DNA of 5,691 bases, taken from CAYHZL01 sp964361075 (GTDB lineage: Bacteria > Bacteroidota > Ignavibacteria > UBA10030 > UBA8401). The notes under the pieces were generated by a model that saw only the letters and a program-made list of their open reading frames with translations, searched no databases and was not told where the DNA came from. The translations under genes were made by a program, and so were the position numbers. Below are positions 1 to 5,691 of the stretch, in pieces. Location: assembly GCA_964361075.1 (NCBI GenBank), contig CAYHZL010000214.1:1-5691 (forward strand). Direction: 5' to 3'. Numbering within the stretch: the stretch's first letter is position 1; every line of letters starts with the position of its first letter.

Positions 1-24
1 CACCTTCGGCATCGTTCTTTATTT

Positions 25-54
25 GTAACTCATTCGCCGCGGCGAATGAGTTAC
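25..54. repeat. Perfect 30-bp palindrome upstream of the first gene
   Basis: The half-site GTAACTCATTCGCCG is followed directly by its exact reverse complement, with no spacer, and the symmetry stops at bases 24 and 55. As RNA it could fold into a stem of about 13 bp with a tiny loop. Neither strand has a T-tract on its 3' side (TTAGGA on plus, AAATAAAG on minus), so it is not a canonical intrinsic terminator. It could be a dimeric-protein operator, a non-canonical terminator of an upstream gene, or a dispersed repeat. Short open frames reach it from the left edge, but they are too short to call as a gene. The palindrome is certain; its role is unknown. Confidence 0.85.
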
Positions 55-133
55 TTAGGAGTTACGAGAGTATGAGAGTAGCTTTCCATTTTATTTTTTA
101 ACACATTCAATACAAAAAATTAAAGGTACACTT

Positions 134-703
134 ATGAAAATATTAATTGCGGAAGATGATGCGGTTTCTCGCATGGTGTTGGTGTCGAAGCTAAAAAAAC
201 TTTCTCATCAAGTAATAATATCAGAAAATGGCGAACAAGCGTGGACACTGTTTCAGCAAGACCATCCGAGTGTTGTCATTACAGATTGGATGATGCCGAA
301 CATGGACGGACTGCAACTCATCCACAAAATTCGTGAAGAAAATCATTCCACGTATACATACACCATTTTATTAACTGCACGCGGCGGAAAAGAAAGTTTT
401 CTGGAAGGCATGCACGCCGGTGCAGATGATTTTATGACGAAGCCATTTGATATGGATGAGTTAAGAGCGCGCATCATTGTTGCAGAACGGATTCTCACTC
501 TGCAAACGGAAGTAAAACAATTGGAAGGATTGCTTTCAGTCTGCTCGTACTGCAAAAAAATACGTGATGAAAAAAACACATGGCAGCAAATGGAACACTA
601 CATTGCAGCGAAAACGGATACATCTTTTTCTCACGGTATTTGTCCGGAGTGTTTCGAAAACCACGTGAGACCACAATTGGATAAGATGAGACATAAACAA
701 TAA
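134..703 (+). CDS. Response regulator with receiver domain and C-terminal four-cysteine module
   Basis: This 189-aa cytoplasmic protein starts with a complete receiver domain (residues 1-120). It shows the acidic residues Glu7/Asp8/Asp9, the phosphoacceptor Asp51 in TDWMMP, Thr81 and Lys103 followed by Pro. A short helix (about 116-134) leads to a C-terminal module of roughly 50 residues. That module has Cys137-x2-Cys140 (CSYCKKIRD) and Cys170-x2-Cys173 (HGICPEC), with Trp150 and His167 between or beside them. The same module is recurrent at the ends of receiver and PAS proteins and kinases in many bacteria. The cysteine spacing suggests metal binding, but its function is not established to my knowledge. 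There is no DNA-binding or enzymatic output domain. The ATG chosen sits right at the first receiver strand (MKILIAEDD), and AAGG lies 7 nt upstream. The gene is separated from the next by 230 nt, so co-transcription is uncertain. It could be an extra receiver for the downstream kinase or an independent regulator. Confidence 0.93.
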   Translation: MKILIAEDDAVSRMVLVSKLKKLSHQVIISENGEQAWTLFQQDHPSVVITDWMMPNMDGLQLIHKIREENHSTYTYTILLTARGGKESFLEGMHAGADDFMTKPFDMDELRARIIVAERILTLQTEVKQLEGLLSVCSYCKKIRDEKNTWQQMEHYIAAKTDTSFSHGICPECFENHVRPQLDKMRHKQ

Positions 704-706
704 ACG

Positions 707-890
707 CAACTACTCAACGAAAGTTTTTTTATGTTACAGATTTTTTTAACAGAACTTATTTTGATTGAGTAAAAACATTAACCACAGATGACACAGAAAA
801 AACACGGATTCACACAGAGAATTTAAATAATGTAATCCGTGAACATCAGTGTAGAAAATCATTTGAAATCTGTATTGCGCTGAGTAGTTA
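707..890. repeat. MITE-like nested inverted-repeat element (non-coding)
   Basis: This is the main content of the 704-933 gap. The outer arms are imperfect inverted repeats: CAACTACTCAACGA at 707-720 matches the reverse complement of 877-890 at 11 of 14 positions. Further complementary pairs nest inside in the correct order: ACAGAT 784-789 with ATCTGT 868-873, ACAC 791-794 with GTGT 849-852, and CACGGATT 803-810 with AATCCGTG 834-841. The ACCACAGATGACACAG segment at 781-796 resembles intergenic repeats I associate with several environmental bacterial genomes (from memory, not searched). There is no ORF, transposase or clear target-site duplication. The boundaries are approximate. It may be a non-autonomous mobile element, a structured RNA or an mRNA-end structure. 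The T-runs at 724-730 and 741-747 do not follow a strong stem. Confidence 0.65.
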
Positions 891-933
891 TCAATACACA
901 CAAAAAATATTCATTCAGTACTCTACTTACACT

Positions 934-1284
934 ATGGCAGCAATCAACATAGAACATATTCAGCCGGACATGGTTCTTTCCGGCGATGTGAAAGACCGAC
1001 ACGGCAGAGTGCTGCTACCTTCGGGAACTGCGCTTACCGAAAAACATATCGGTATTTTAAAAACGTGGGGAATAAACGAAGCATCAATCGAAAATGTTTC
1101 TCGCGAAGATATTGAAGCACAAGCAATGGGGCAGATTGATTCCGGTGCGCTGGAAGAAGCACAAACGCGCGTCAACAATTTATTTCGACTCAATTCGAAA
1201 GAAGATGAATTTATTGACGAACTGATGCGCAACTCTGTGTATCGTATCGCCCGCAAGATCGAAAAAGAAAGGGCGCGAAAATGA
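934..1284 (+). CDS. Small signalling-domain protein paired with HDOD protein
   Basis: This 116-aa soluble protein has no membrane segment or signal peptide. Residues about 5-55 (IQPDMVLSGDVKDRHGRVLL, then GTALTEKHIGILKTWGI) fit a small domain often found in front of HD-GYP or HDOD domains, with pattern 'pGMvLa.dv.d..GrlLLp.Gt.Lte..i..Lk.wgi'. Here it stands alone as a separate polypeptide. The rest (about 57-116) is charged and helical and contains FIDELMRNSVYRIARKI, a tail also typical of such stand-alone partners. No catalytic residues are recognisable, so it is more likely a binding or regulatory subunit than an enzyme. The start at 934 has no Shine-Dalgarno sequence, but the next Met (residue 13) would remove part of the conserved domain. 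Its stop overlaps the HDOD start as ATGA, which implies translational coupling and a shared job. It is probably the first gene of the operon. The family resemblance is good; the function is inferred. Confidence 0.85.
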   Translation: MAAINIEHIQPDMVLSGDVKDRHGRVLLPSGTALTEKHIGILKTWGINEASIENVSREDIEAQAMGQIDSGALEEAQTRVNNLFRLNSKEDEFIDELMRNSVYRIARKIEKERARK

Positions 1285-2117
1285 ATTCATTGTTAGATGG
1301 TTATATAGAAATATCTTCGCTGCCAATGATGTTCACGCGCTTGAATGAAGCAATCAATAATCCAAAAACTTCAGTGCAAGAAATCAGTTCCATTCTTTCA
1401 GAAGATCCCGGACTGACAGCGCGTTTGCTGCGTGTTGTAAACAGCGCATTTTATAATTTTCCCGGAAAGATTGATACAATTTCGCGTGCCATCTCCATTG
1501 TTGGTACGCAGCAACTTCGCGATTTGGCGCTTGCAACATCAGTGCTTCGTTTATTTACCGGTATTCCAAAAGAGCTTGTTGATATGGATTCGTTTTGGCA
1601 GCATAGTATTGCATGCGGAGTAACAGCGCGTATTATTGCCACAATGCGCCGCGAACCGAATGTTGAACGACATTTCGTCGCCGGAATTCTGCATGATGTC
1701 GGACGCCTGATTATGTACAGCAAAGCACCGGAGAAAGCAAAAATTGCGCTCAAGCAATCAATTGATTATGGTGAGCCGTTGTTTAAATCGGAAAAAGATG
1801 TATTGGGTTTTGATCATGCTACACTTGGAAAGCAATTGTTGCAGTTGTGGAAAATTCCTACTTCAATTGTAGAAGTTGTCGCATTTCATCACAGACCGAT
1901 TAGCGCAAACGCTTTTCCTGTTGAAACCGCTATTGTGCATGTTGCCGATGTGATTGTACACGCAATGGAATTAGGAACGAGCGGCGAGCGGCTTGTTCCA
2001 CCCTCTTTCCATACCGCGTGGGAACGTGCAGGCATTCGTCCGAGCATGCTTACTTCAATTACACAACAAGTAGAACGTCAATACACCGACGCTGTCAATG
2101 TAATTCTTTCTGTGTAA
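1281..2117 (+). CDS. HDOD-domain signalling protein
   Basis: This 278-aa cytoplasmic protein has nearly the length of a single HDOD domain. Family hallmarks are ISSLP (residues 11-15), the helix ISSILSEDPGLTARLLRVVNSA (about 35-56), the segment ISRAISIVGTQQLRDLAL (67-84), the helix carrying FWQHSIACG (105-113), AGILHDVG (134-141), and FDHATLG followed by AFHHRP towards the C-terminus. The His138-Asp139 pair is kept. HDOD domains are nevertheless related to, but generally lack, full HD phosphohydrolase metal chemistry, and they act mainly as regulatory or scaffold modules in signalling, motility and stress responses. There is no fused receiver, GGDEF or EAL domain. Control probably comes from the partner proteins encoded beside it. 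AAAGGG lies 7 nt upstream of the ATG, inside the end of the preceding gene, and the 4-nt overlap supports this start. The hybrid kinase follows after 22 nt. The family is secure; the specific output is unknown. Confidence 0.95.
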   Translation: MNSLLDGYIEISSLPMMFTRLNEAINNPKTSVQEISSILSEDPGLTARLLRVVNSAFYNFPGKIDTISRAISIVGTQQLRDLALATSVLRLFTGIPKELVDMDSFWQHSIACGVTARIIATMRREPNVERHFVAGILHDVGRLIMYSKAPEKAKIALKQSIDYGEPLFKSEKDVLGFDHATLGKQLLQLWKIPTSIVEVVAFHHRPISANAFPVETAIVHVADVIVHAMELGTSGERLVPPSFHTAWERAGIRPSMLTSITQQVERQYTDAVNVILSV

Positions 2118-2139
2118 TAAGAATGGTACTCTCGTAACG

Positions 2140-4398
2140 ATGGATGCAAACAACAACATAGTGCAGTCAGGAAAATTACGAACTGAAGATGTGGGAATCC
2201 CATCTCCCGAAGGTCACGAAGTGATGGCTTCGCCAGATCCTTTGGGACACTTCGGGACAAGTTTTTCCCTTCAACATCTTATTGATGTAATTTCTTCGCT
2301 GGGTGATTTTCAGAATTATATTTCGTCGGGCGATGCGTCGGCAAATCTTTTTTCTACCGTGCGTTCGTACCTTACACGTGTGCTGCCGTTTCGCGCAATC
2401 GGATTCATGCTGGTCAATGAGAATGATTTTACTTTTACGTTATCAGAATGTGACGAGCAGACCGACACAGCATGGCTTCAACGAGAAATTAATACGCTGA
2501 TTGCCAATGGAACATTTGCATGGGTACTGAATCAGAGTCATGCAATTTTAATTCCGGCACAACAAGAAGCGCACAGCATGGTGCTCTACTCGATGTCCAC
2601 ACGCATGAACACCATCGGCATGTTTACCGGAATTATTGCCAACGATGATGTTACACTGAACGAAATCTCTCTTCATTTAATTTCGATTATTCTTTCACAA
2701 GGCACGTTCGCTTTAGAGAATTCTGATTTGTACTCACGGATTCAAGAGTATAACAGACAATTAGAAAGCATGATTCAGAAACGCACCATGGAATTGCATA
2801 CTGCACTGCACGAAGCAGAACATGCTACTCTTGCCAAGAGTCAGTTTCTCGCCAATATGAGTCATGAAATTCGTACACCAATGAACGCAATCATCGGCTT
2901 ATCGGATTTACTTTCAACATCGCCGCTGAATACTATTCAGCGAGACAATGTTGAAATCATTCGTACGAGCTGTGAGAGTTTGCTCACAATTATAGATGAT
3001 ATTTTAGATTTTTCGAAAATAGAAGCCGGCAAACTTATTCTAGAAAAAATCAATGTCAATATTGAATCGTTAGTAAAAGAATCTCTGGCAATCTTCCATC
3101 CGAAAGCACAGCAAAAAAATATTTCATTAACCGGCACTATTCAACCCGGCATTTCCGAAACCATACTGGGCGACAAGGTTCGCATCCGGCAAATTTTGGT
3201 GAACCTCGTAAGCAATGCGATGAAATTTACTAAGCACGGTGAAATTTCAATTCGAATTTTTCAAGTGCGTCAGACAAAAAAAAATATTCTTGTTCGTTTT
3301 GAAATACGCGATACCGGCATTGGCATCAGCGCCGCTCTACAAAAAGAATTATTTAAACCCTTTGCCCAAGCAGATGGTTCGACCACACGTAAATTTGGGG
3401 GAACGGGTTTAGGACTTGTTATTTGCAAACAGCTTGCCGAAATGATGGGTGGCGAAATCGGTGTGGAAAGCAAACCCGAACAGGGTTCGATGTTTTGGTT
3501 TACAATTTGTTTTGAAAAAACAACATCGCAAGATATTGTACAGCCGGTGCAGACAGAACATAAGTTCACGCCGGCAACCGGTGTTCTTACTGCAACATCA
3601 TCGCTGCACATTCTGATTGTTGAAGACAACAAGATAAATCAGAAAGTAGCGGTACAAATTTTAGATGTGGTTGGTATACAAGCTGATGTTGCAGAAAATG
3701 GCGAGAGGGCACTTGCTGCTCTTGCTGAAAAAAAATATGCTATCGTTTTTATGGATTGCCAAATGCCGGTGATGGATGGCTTTGAGGCAACAGCGCACAT
3801 CAGAAAAAACGAAGAGGGAAAAAAGCGAACGGTAATTATTGCGCTCACAGCCAACGCACTGCAGGGCGAAAAAGAAAAATGTTTGTTGGCAGGGATGGAT
3901 GATTATCTTGCTAAACCTGTTCGTCCGAATGATGTGTATGCAATGATTGAAAAATGGAAGCCCGGCACCTTCGCACAAACAAAACAGGACGCTGCACCTT
4001 TATCTGATGTTGCTGATGTACATATTCAAGAAGAAATTGCATCATTACCGTCAGTTGACCATAATATACTGAAGCAATTGCAAAAGATCAGCAAGAGTAA
4101 CAATCCTGATTTTGTACCGTCACTCATTAAAATATTTTTTGAATCAATACCGCAAAACATTATTTTAATGACAGGATACATTCAATCTGTTGATACTACA
4201 CCATTAGTAGAACTTGCACATGCGACAAAAGGTATGTGTGCCAGTTTGGGAATTATGCACATGTTTGGTATGGCACATGAAGTAGAAATGAGAGCACACG
4301 CCGGCTCTGTAGAAGGATGTTCGCAAGTACTACACCGGCTGCAAAAAGAATTTGATGCAGTAAAAATAATTTTAGATAATAATTATATGCATCAATAA
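2140..4398 (+). CDS. Soluble hybrid histidine kinase with receiver and Hpt domains
   Basis: This 752-aa kinase has no membrane segment. Residues about 42-200 form a divergent GAF-like sensor region, followed by a coiled coil (about 200-235). HisKA carries phosphoacceptor His242 (FLANMSHEIRTP). HATPase_c has the N box Asn355/Asn359 (NLVSNAMKF), DTGIG 391-395, FKPF 405-408 and GGTGLGL 420-426. A receiver (about 488-605) has Glu495/Asp496, phosphoacceptor Asp539 in FMDCQMPVMDG, Thr570 and Lys592-Pro593. A C-terminal Hpt domain (about 640-748) has His694 in HATKGMCASLG. All phosphotransfer residues are present, so a full His-Asp-His relay is expected, with output to a separate receiver such as the next gene product. 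The start is uncertain: 2140 has no Shine-Dalgarno, while ATG 2224 (Met29) has GAAGG 10 nt upstream. Residues about 20-40 are encoded by a palindrome-rich segment and look foreign to the sensor fold. Confidence 0.95.
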   Translation: MDANNNIVQSGKLRTEDVGIPSPEGHEVMASPDPLGHFGTSFSLQHLIDVISSLGDFQNYISSGDASANLFSTVRSYLTRVLPFRAIGFMLVNENDFTFTLSECDEQTDTAWLQREINTLIANGTFAWVLNQSHAILIPAQQEAHSMVLYSMSTRMNTIGMFTGIIANDDVTLNEISLHLISIILSQGTFALENSDLYSRIQEYNRQLESMIQKRTMELHTALHEAEHATLAKSQFLANMSHEIRTPMNAIIGLSDLLSTSPLNTIQRDNVEIIRTSCESLLTIIDDILDFSKIEAGKLILEKINVNIESLVKESLAIFHPKAQQKNISLTGTIQPGISETILGDKVRIRQILVNLVSNAMKFTKHGEISIRIFQVRQTKKNILVRFEIRDTGIGISAALQKELFKPFAQADGSTTRKFGGTGLGLVICKQLAEMMGGEIGVESKPEQGSMFWFTICFEKTTSQDIVQPVQTEHKFTPATGVLTATSSLHILIVEDNKINQKVAVQILDVVGIQADVAENGERALAALAEKKYAIVFMDCQMPVMDGFEATAHIRKNEEGKKRTVIIALTANALQGEKEKCLLAGMDDYLAKPVRPNDVYAMIEKWKPGTFAQTKQDAAPLSDVADVHIQEEIASLPSVDHNILKQLQKISKSNNPDFVPSLIKIFFESIPQNIILMTGYIQSVDTTPLVELAHATKGMCASLGIMHMFGMAHEVEMRAHAGSVEGCSQVLHRLQKEFDAVKIILDNNYMHQ
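2205..2257. repeat. Palindromic REP-like segment within the kinase 5' end
   Basis: TCCCGAAG (2205-2212) pairs exactly with CTTCGGGA (2250-2257). Inside this, CGAAG (2217-2221) pairs with CTTCG (2228-2232), and TCC (2238-2240) can pair with GGA (2245-2247), giving a branched fold. CGAAGTG (2217-2223) can alternatively pair with CACTTCG (2248-2254). Four copies of CGAAG/CTTCG within 53 bases are more than ordinary coding sequence would suggest. It encodes about residues 22-40 of the annotated kinase, before any recognisable domain, and it contains the alternative start ATG at 2224. It may be a dispersed repeat captured in-frame, or a leader structure controlling translation if the real start is downstream of 2140. 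The pairing is directly visible; repeat status is inference. Confidence 0.5.
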
Positions 4399-4405
4399 AA
4401 GTAAC

Positions 4406-4412
4406 GGAGAGG
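4406..4412 (+). promoter_or_regulatory. Shine-Dalgarno site for the last gene
   Basis: GGAGAGG lies 7 nt before the ATG at 4420, in the 21-nt gap after the kinase stop. It is the best ribosome binding site in the window and fixes the start of the two-receiver protein. It contrasts with the 934 and 2140 starts, which lack such a site, so this protein may be translated more strongly than the kinase. Confidence 0.8.
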
Positions 4413-4419
4413 AAGCGTT

Positions 4420-5664
4420 ATGAAAATTTTGGTTGTTGATGACGATAATGTTGTGAGACTTTTTTTGCGCCGGTTGTGTGCAAAAAAATTTTCAATCGAA
4501 ATTCTCGAGGGAATAAACGGCGCTGAAGGATTAGCTATTGCCGAGAAGGAACATCCTGATATTGTATTGCTTGATGTAACCATGCCGGTAATGGATGGCG
4601 TAGAGTTTTTAGAAAAGTTTCGCGCACAGCCGGCGTTTCAAAAAACTCCTGTGCTTGTAATGACGGCTGTGAGCGAAAAAAGCATCGTCGGCAAATTAGT
4701 AGCACTTGGTATTTCGGGATATGTGCTGAAGCCGTTAATGTTGGATGTTACCCAAAAACGTATCGGCGAACTTCTTGAAAAAATCACACCTCAGCAAAAA
4801 GTAAGTGCAACTATCGCAGCGCCGCCTAAAAAACAAAAACTGCTCATTATCGAAAAAGACGCACATTTTCGATCGGTTATTCGCACTGCACTTAGCGCTC
4901 ACTATACAGTGTTAGAAGCTGAAAATGGTACGGACGGTGTGCAACAATACATTGCAGAAATACCCGCACTAATTTTTTTGGGCGAGGGACTGACACATCT
5001 CAATGAAAAATTAGTAGCGCAAAAAATACGAAGTATGTATAAAGAAAACTTGAGAGGGATTTTTCTTTTTTCCGATAAGGTGTTGGATGATGCAGAAAAA
5101 AAAATGTACAGCGGCACCATAAAAAAACAATTTATCTCCGAACACTTTTTAAAAACATTCACTCTCAAAATTTTTGGTGATGAAACACTCTCCGAACGTC
5201 TGCTGCATCTTATAGCAAATCAATTAACACCGGAATTTCCCCCCATAGTCTGCCATATCATGGAAGCGCTGACAAAAGAAAATGTGGTCGTCGTGAACGA
5301 TGGCGATGTGGGCGAAATTCCTTTAGAGCTTTCAGTAATTATAGAAATGTGTGAGCCGGAAAAAAATGTATGCATTGCTATCGGCATGTACGGGACAAAA
5401 AAAACGTTATCAGCATTTGCAGGTAAAGAAACAGAGAAAATGGAAGAGAAAGAACACAATGCCGATGCAGTGTTGAGTAAAATAATAACATCCATTACCG
5501 ATGCACTATGTATTGTGTTAGAAAAAAATGAAATTAAACTTCAACGAAAAGCTCCTGTTGTGTACTCTGTGCCGGCGCAGATACCATCGTTAGCATGGAA
5601 ACTTCAGCGTATTTTTCAATGCAGCAACACCGAGAAGTTTGTTGTTGGCATCGCAGTGCAATAG
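4420..5664 (+). CDS. Receiver, pseudo-receiver and CheX-like domain protein
   Basis: This 414-aa cytoplasmic protein opens with a canonical receiver (residues 1-118): Asp7/Asp8/Asp9, phosphoacceptor Asp52 in LLDVTMPVMDG, Thr82 and Lys104-Pro105. A Pro/Lys-rich linker (about 130-140) leads to a second receiver-like fold (about 140-245). In that fold LIIEKD replaces the acidic cluster, the expected Asp is Gly188 (LIFLGEGL), and no Lys-Pro is seen, so it should not be phosphorylated. Residues about 270-414 resemble the CheX/CheC family, with ELSVIIEM (303-310), a hydrophobic strand pair, a helix from Asp349 (DAVLSKIITSITDAL) and APVVYSVP (378-385). The family's Glu and Asn phosphatase residues on that helix appear to be lost (Ser, Lys, Ile or Thr instead), so dephosphorylating activity is doubtful. 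A Shine-Dalgarno sequence and the position of the first receiver strand fix the start. It is the likely phosphorelay end point for the adjacent kinase's Hpt domain. The receivers are secure; the CheX-like call is moderate. Confidence 0.9.
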   Translation: MKILVVDDDNVVRLFLRRLCAKKFSIEILEGINGAEGLAIAEKEHPDIVLLDVTMPVMDGVEFLEKFRAQPAFQKTPVLVMTAVSEKSIVGKLVALGISGYVLKPLMLDVTQKRIGELLEKITPQQKVSATIAAPPKKQKLLIIEKDAHFRSVIRTALSAHYTVLEAENGTDGVQQYIAEIPALIFLGEGLTHLNEKLVAQKIRSMYKENLRGIFLFSDKVLDDAEKKMYSGTIKKQFISEHFLKTFTLKIFGDETLSERLLHLIANQLTPEFPPIVCHIMEALTKENVVVVNDGDVGEIPLELSVIIEMCEPEKNVCIAIGMYGTKKTLSAFAGKETEKMEEKEHNADAVLSKIITSITDALCIVLEKNEIKLQRKAPVVYSVPAQIPSLAWKLQRIFQCSNTEKFVVGIAVQ

Positions 5665-5675
5665 TACATACAATG

Positions 5676-5691
5676 TAACTGCTCAGCGAAA
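5676..5691 (+). repeat. Partial second copy of the 707 element end
   Basis: TAACTGCTCAGCGAAA matches 707-722 (CAACTACTCAACGAAA) at 13 of 16 positions and the reverse complement of 877-890 at 12 of 14. The trailing AAA agrees with the left end at 707, so this is probably the start of another copy in the same orientation, cut by the window edge. It begins 12 nt after the stop of the last gene. Confidence 0.5.

Larger units (their letters stand above)
934..5664 (+). other. Predicted four-gene signalling operon
   Basis: The four genes share one strand, with junctions of a 4-nt overlap, 22 nt and 21 nt, and no terminator-like hairpin plus T-tract between them. They encode a small domain protein, its HDOD partner, a relay kinase ending in Hpt, and a receiver protein able to accept phosphate. 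No convincing sigma-70-type promoter was found by eye in 891-933. The promoter may lie in or before the 707-890 repeat, or transcription may come from the 134-703 gene. Co-function is inferred from spacing and domain complementarity. Confidence 0.8.

Noticed and set aside
1..28. Possible tail of an upstream gene ending with TAA at 26-28
   Set aside because: Only eight codons are visible, another frame is also open here, and there is no homology to recognise.
704..750. Possible intrinsic terminator after the first gene (T-runs at 724-730 and 741-747)
   Set aside because: Only a 4-bp AACT/AGTT stem precedes the first T-run. The stronger pairings belong to the long 707-890 inverted repeat.
891..933. 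Promoter for the 934-5664 run
   Set aside because: No convincing -35/-10 pair or Bacteroidota-type -33/-7 motif could be identified by eye.
960..1256. Minus-strand open frame of 98 codons opposite the 116-aa gene
   Set aside because: It is Ser-rich with no domain. The plus strand carries a recognisable family and is coupled to the next gene.
2127..2138. TACTCTCGTAAC just before the kinase is the exact reverse complement of 61-72
   Set aside because: About one 12-bp inverted match is expected by chance in a window of this size, and it does not extend in either direction.
3270..3632. Minus-strand open frame of 120 codons opposite the kinase
   Set aside because: It lies wholly inside the conserved HATPase-to-receiver part of the kinase, has no recognisable domain, and reads as a shadow of plus-strand coding.

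Overview
The window carries five plus-strand genes, all for cytoplasmic signal transduction. No RNA gene, CRISPR array, transposase or phage gene was seen. The DNA is AT-leaning. Start sites are mixed: clear Shine-Dalgarno sequences precede some genes, while the 116-aa and kinase starts have none. The gaps hold small inverted-repeat elements. This combination, with HDOD and CheX-like proteins, would suit a free-living Gram-negative bacterium of the Bacteroidota/Chlorobiota type (Ignavibacteria-like lineages, for example). That placement is a tentative impression, because no marker gene is present.

Layout: bases 1-133 hold a perfect 30-bp palindrome and a short leader. Bases 134-703 encode a receiver protein with a C-terminal four-cysteine module. 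Bases 704-933 are non-coding and are largely filled by a nested inverted-repeat (MITE-like) element, about 707-890. A tight gene run follows at 934-5664: a 116-aa small domain protein, an HDOD protein (ATGA overlap), a hybrid histidine kinase with HisKA, HATPase, receiver and Hpt domains (22-nt gap), and a two-receiver protein ending in a degenerate CheX-like domain (21-nt gap). The last 16 bases resemble the left end of the element at 707, so the run appears to be bracketed by related repeats.

Working model (inference): the soluble kinase senses a signal through its divergent N-terminal domain. It autophosphorylates at His242 and relays through Asp539 to His694 of its own Hpt. From there it may phosphorylate Asp52 of the last protein, and perhaps Asp51 of the separate cysteine-module regulator. 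No protein carries a DNA-binding, GGDEF or EAL output. The output is therefore probably protein-protein, through the HDOD protein and the CheX-like domain. The domain families are known. The less familiar parts are the pseudo-receiver/CheX-like fusion that has lost its phosphorylation and phosphatase residues, and the repeat elements, one of which appears to be built into the 5' end of the kinase gene.
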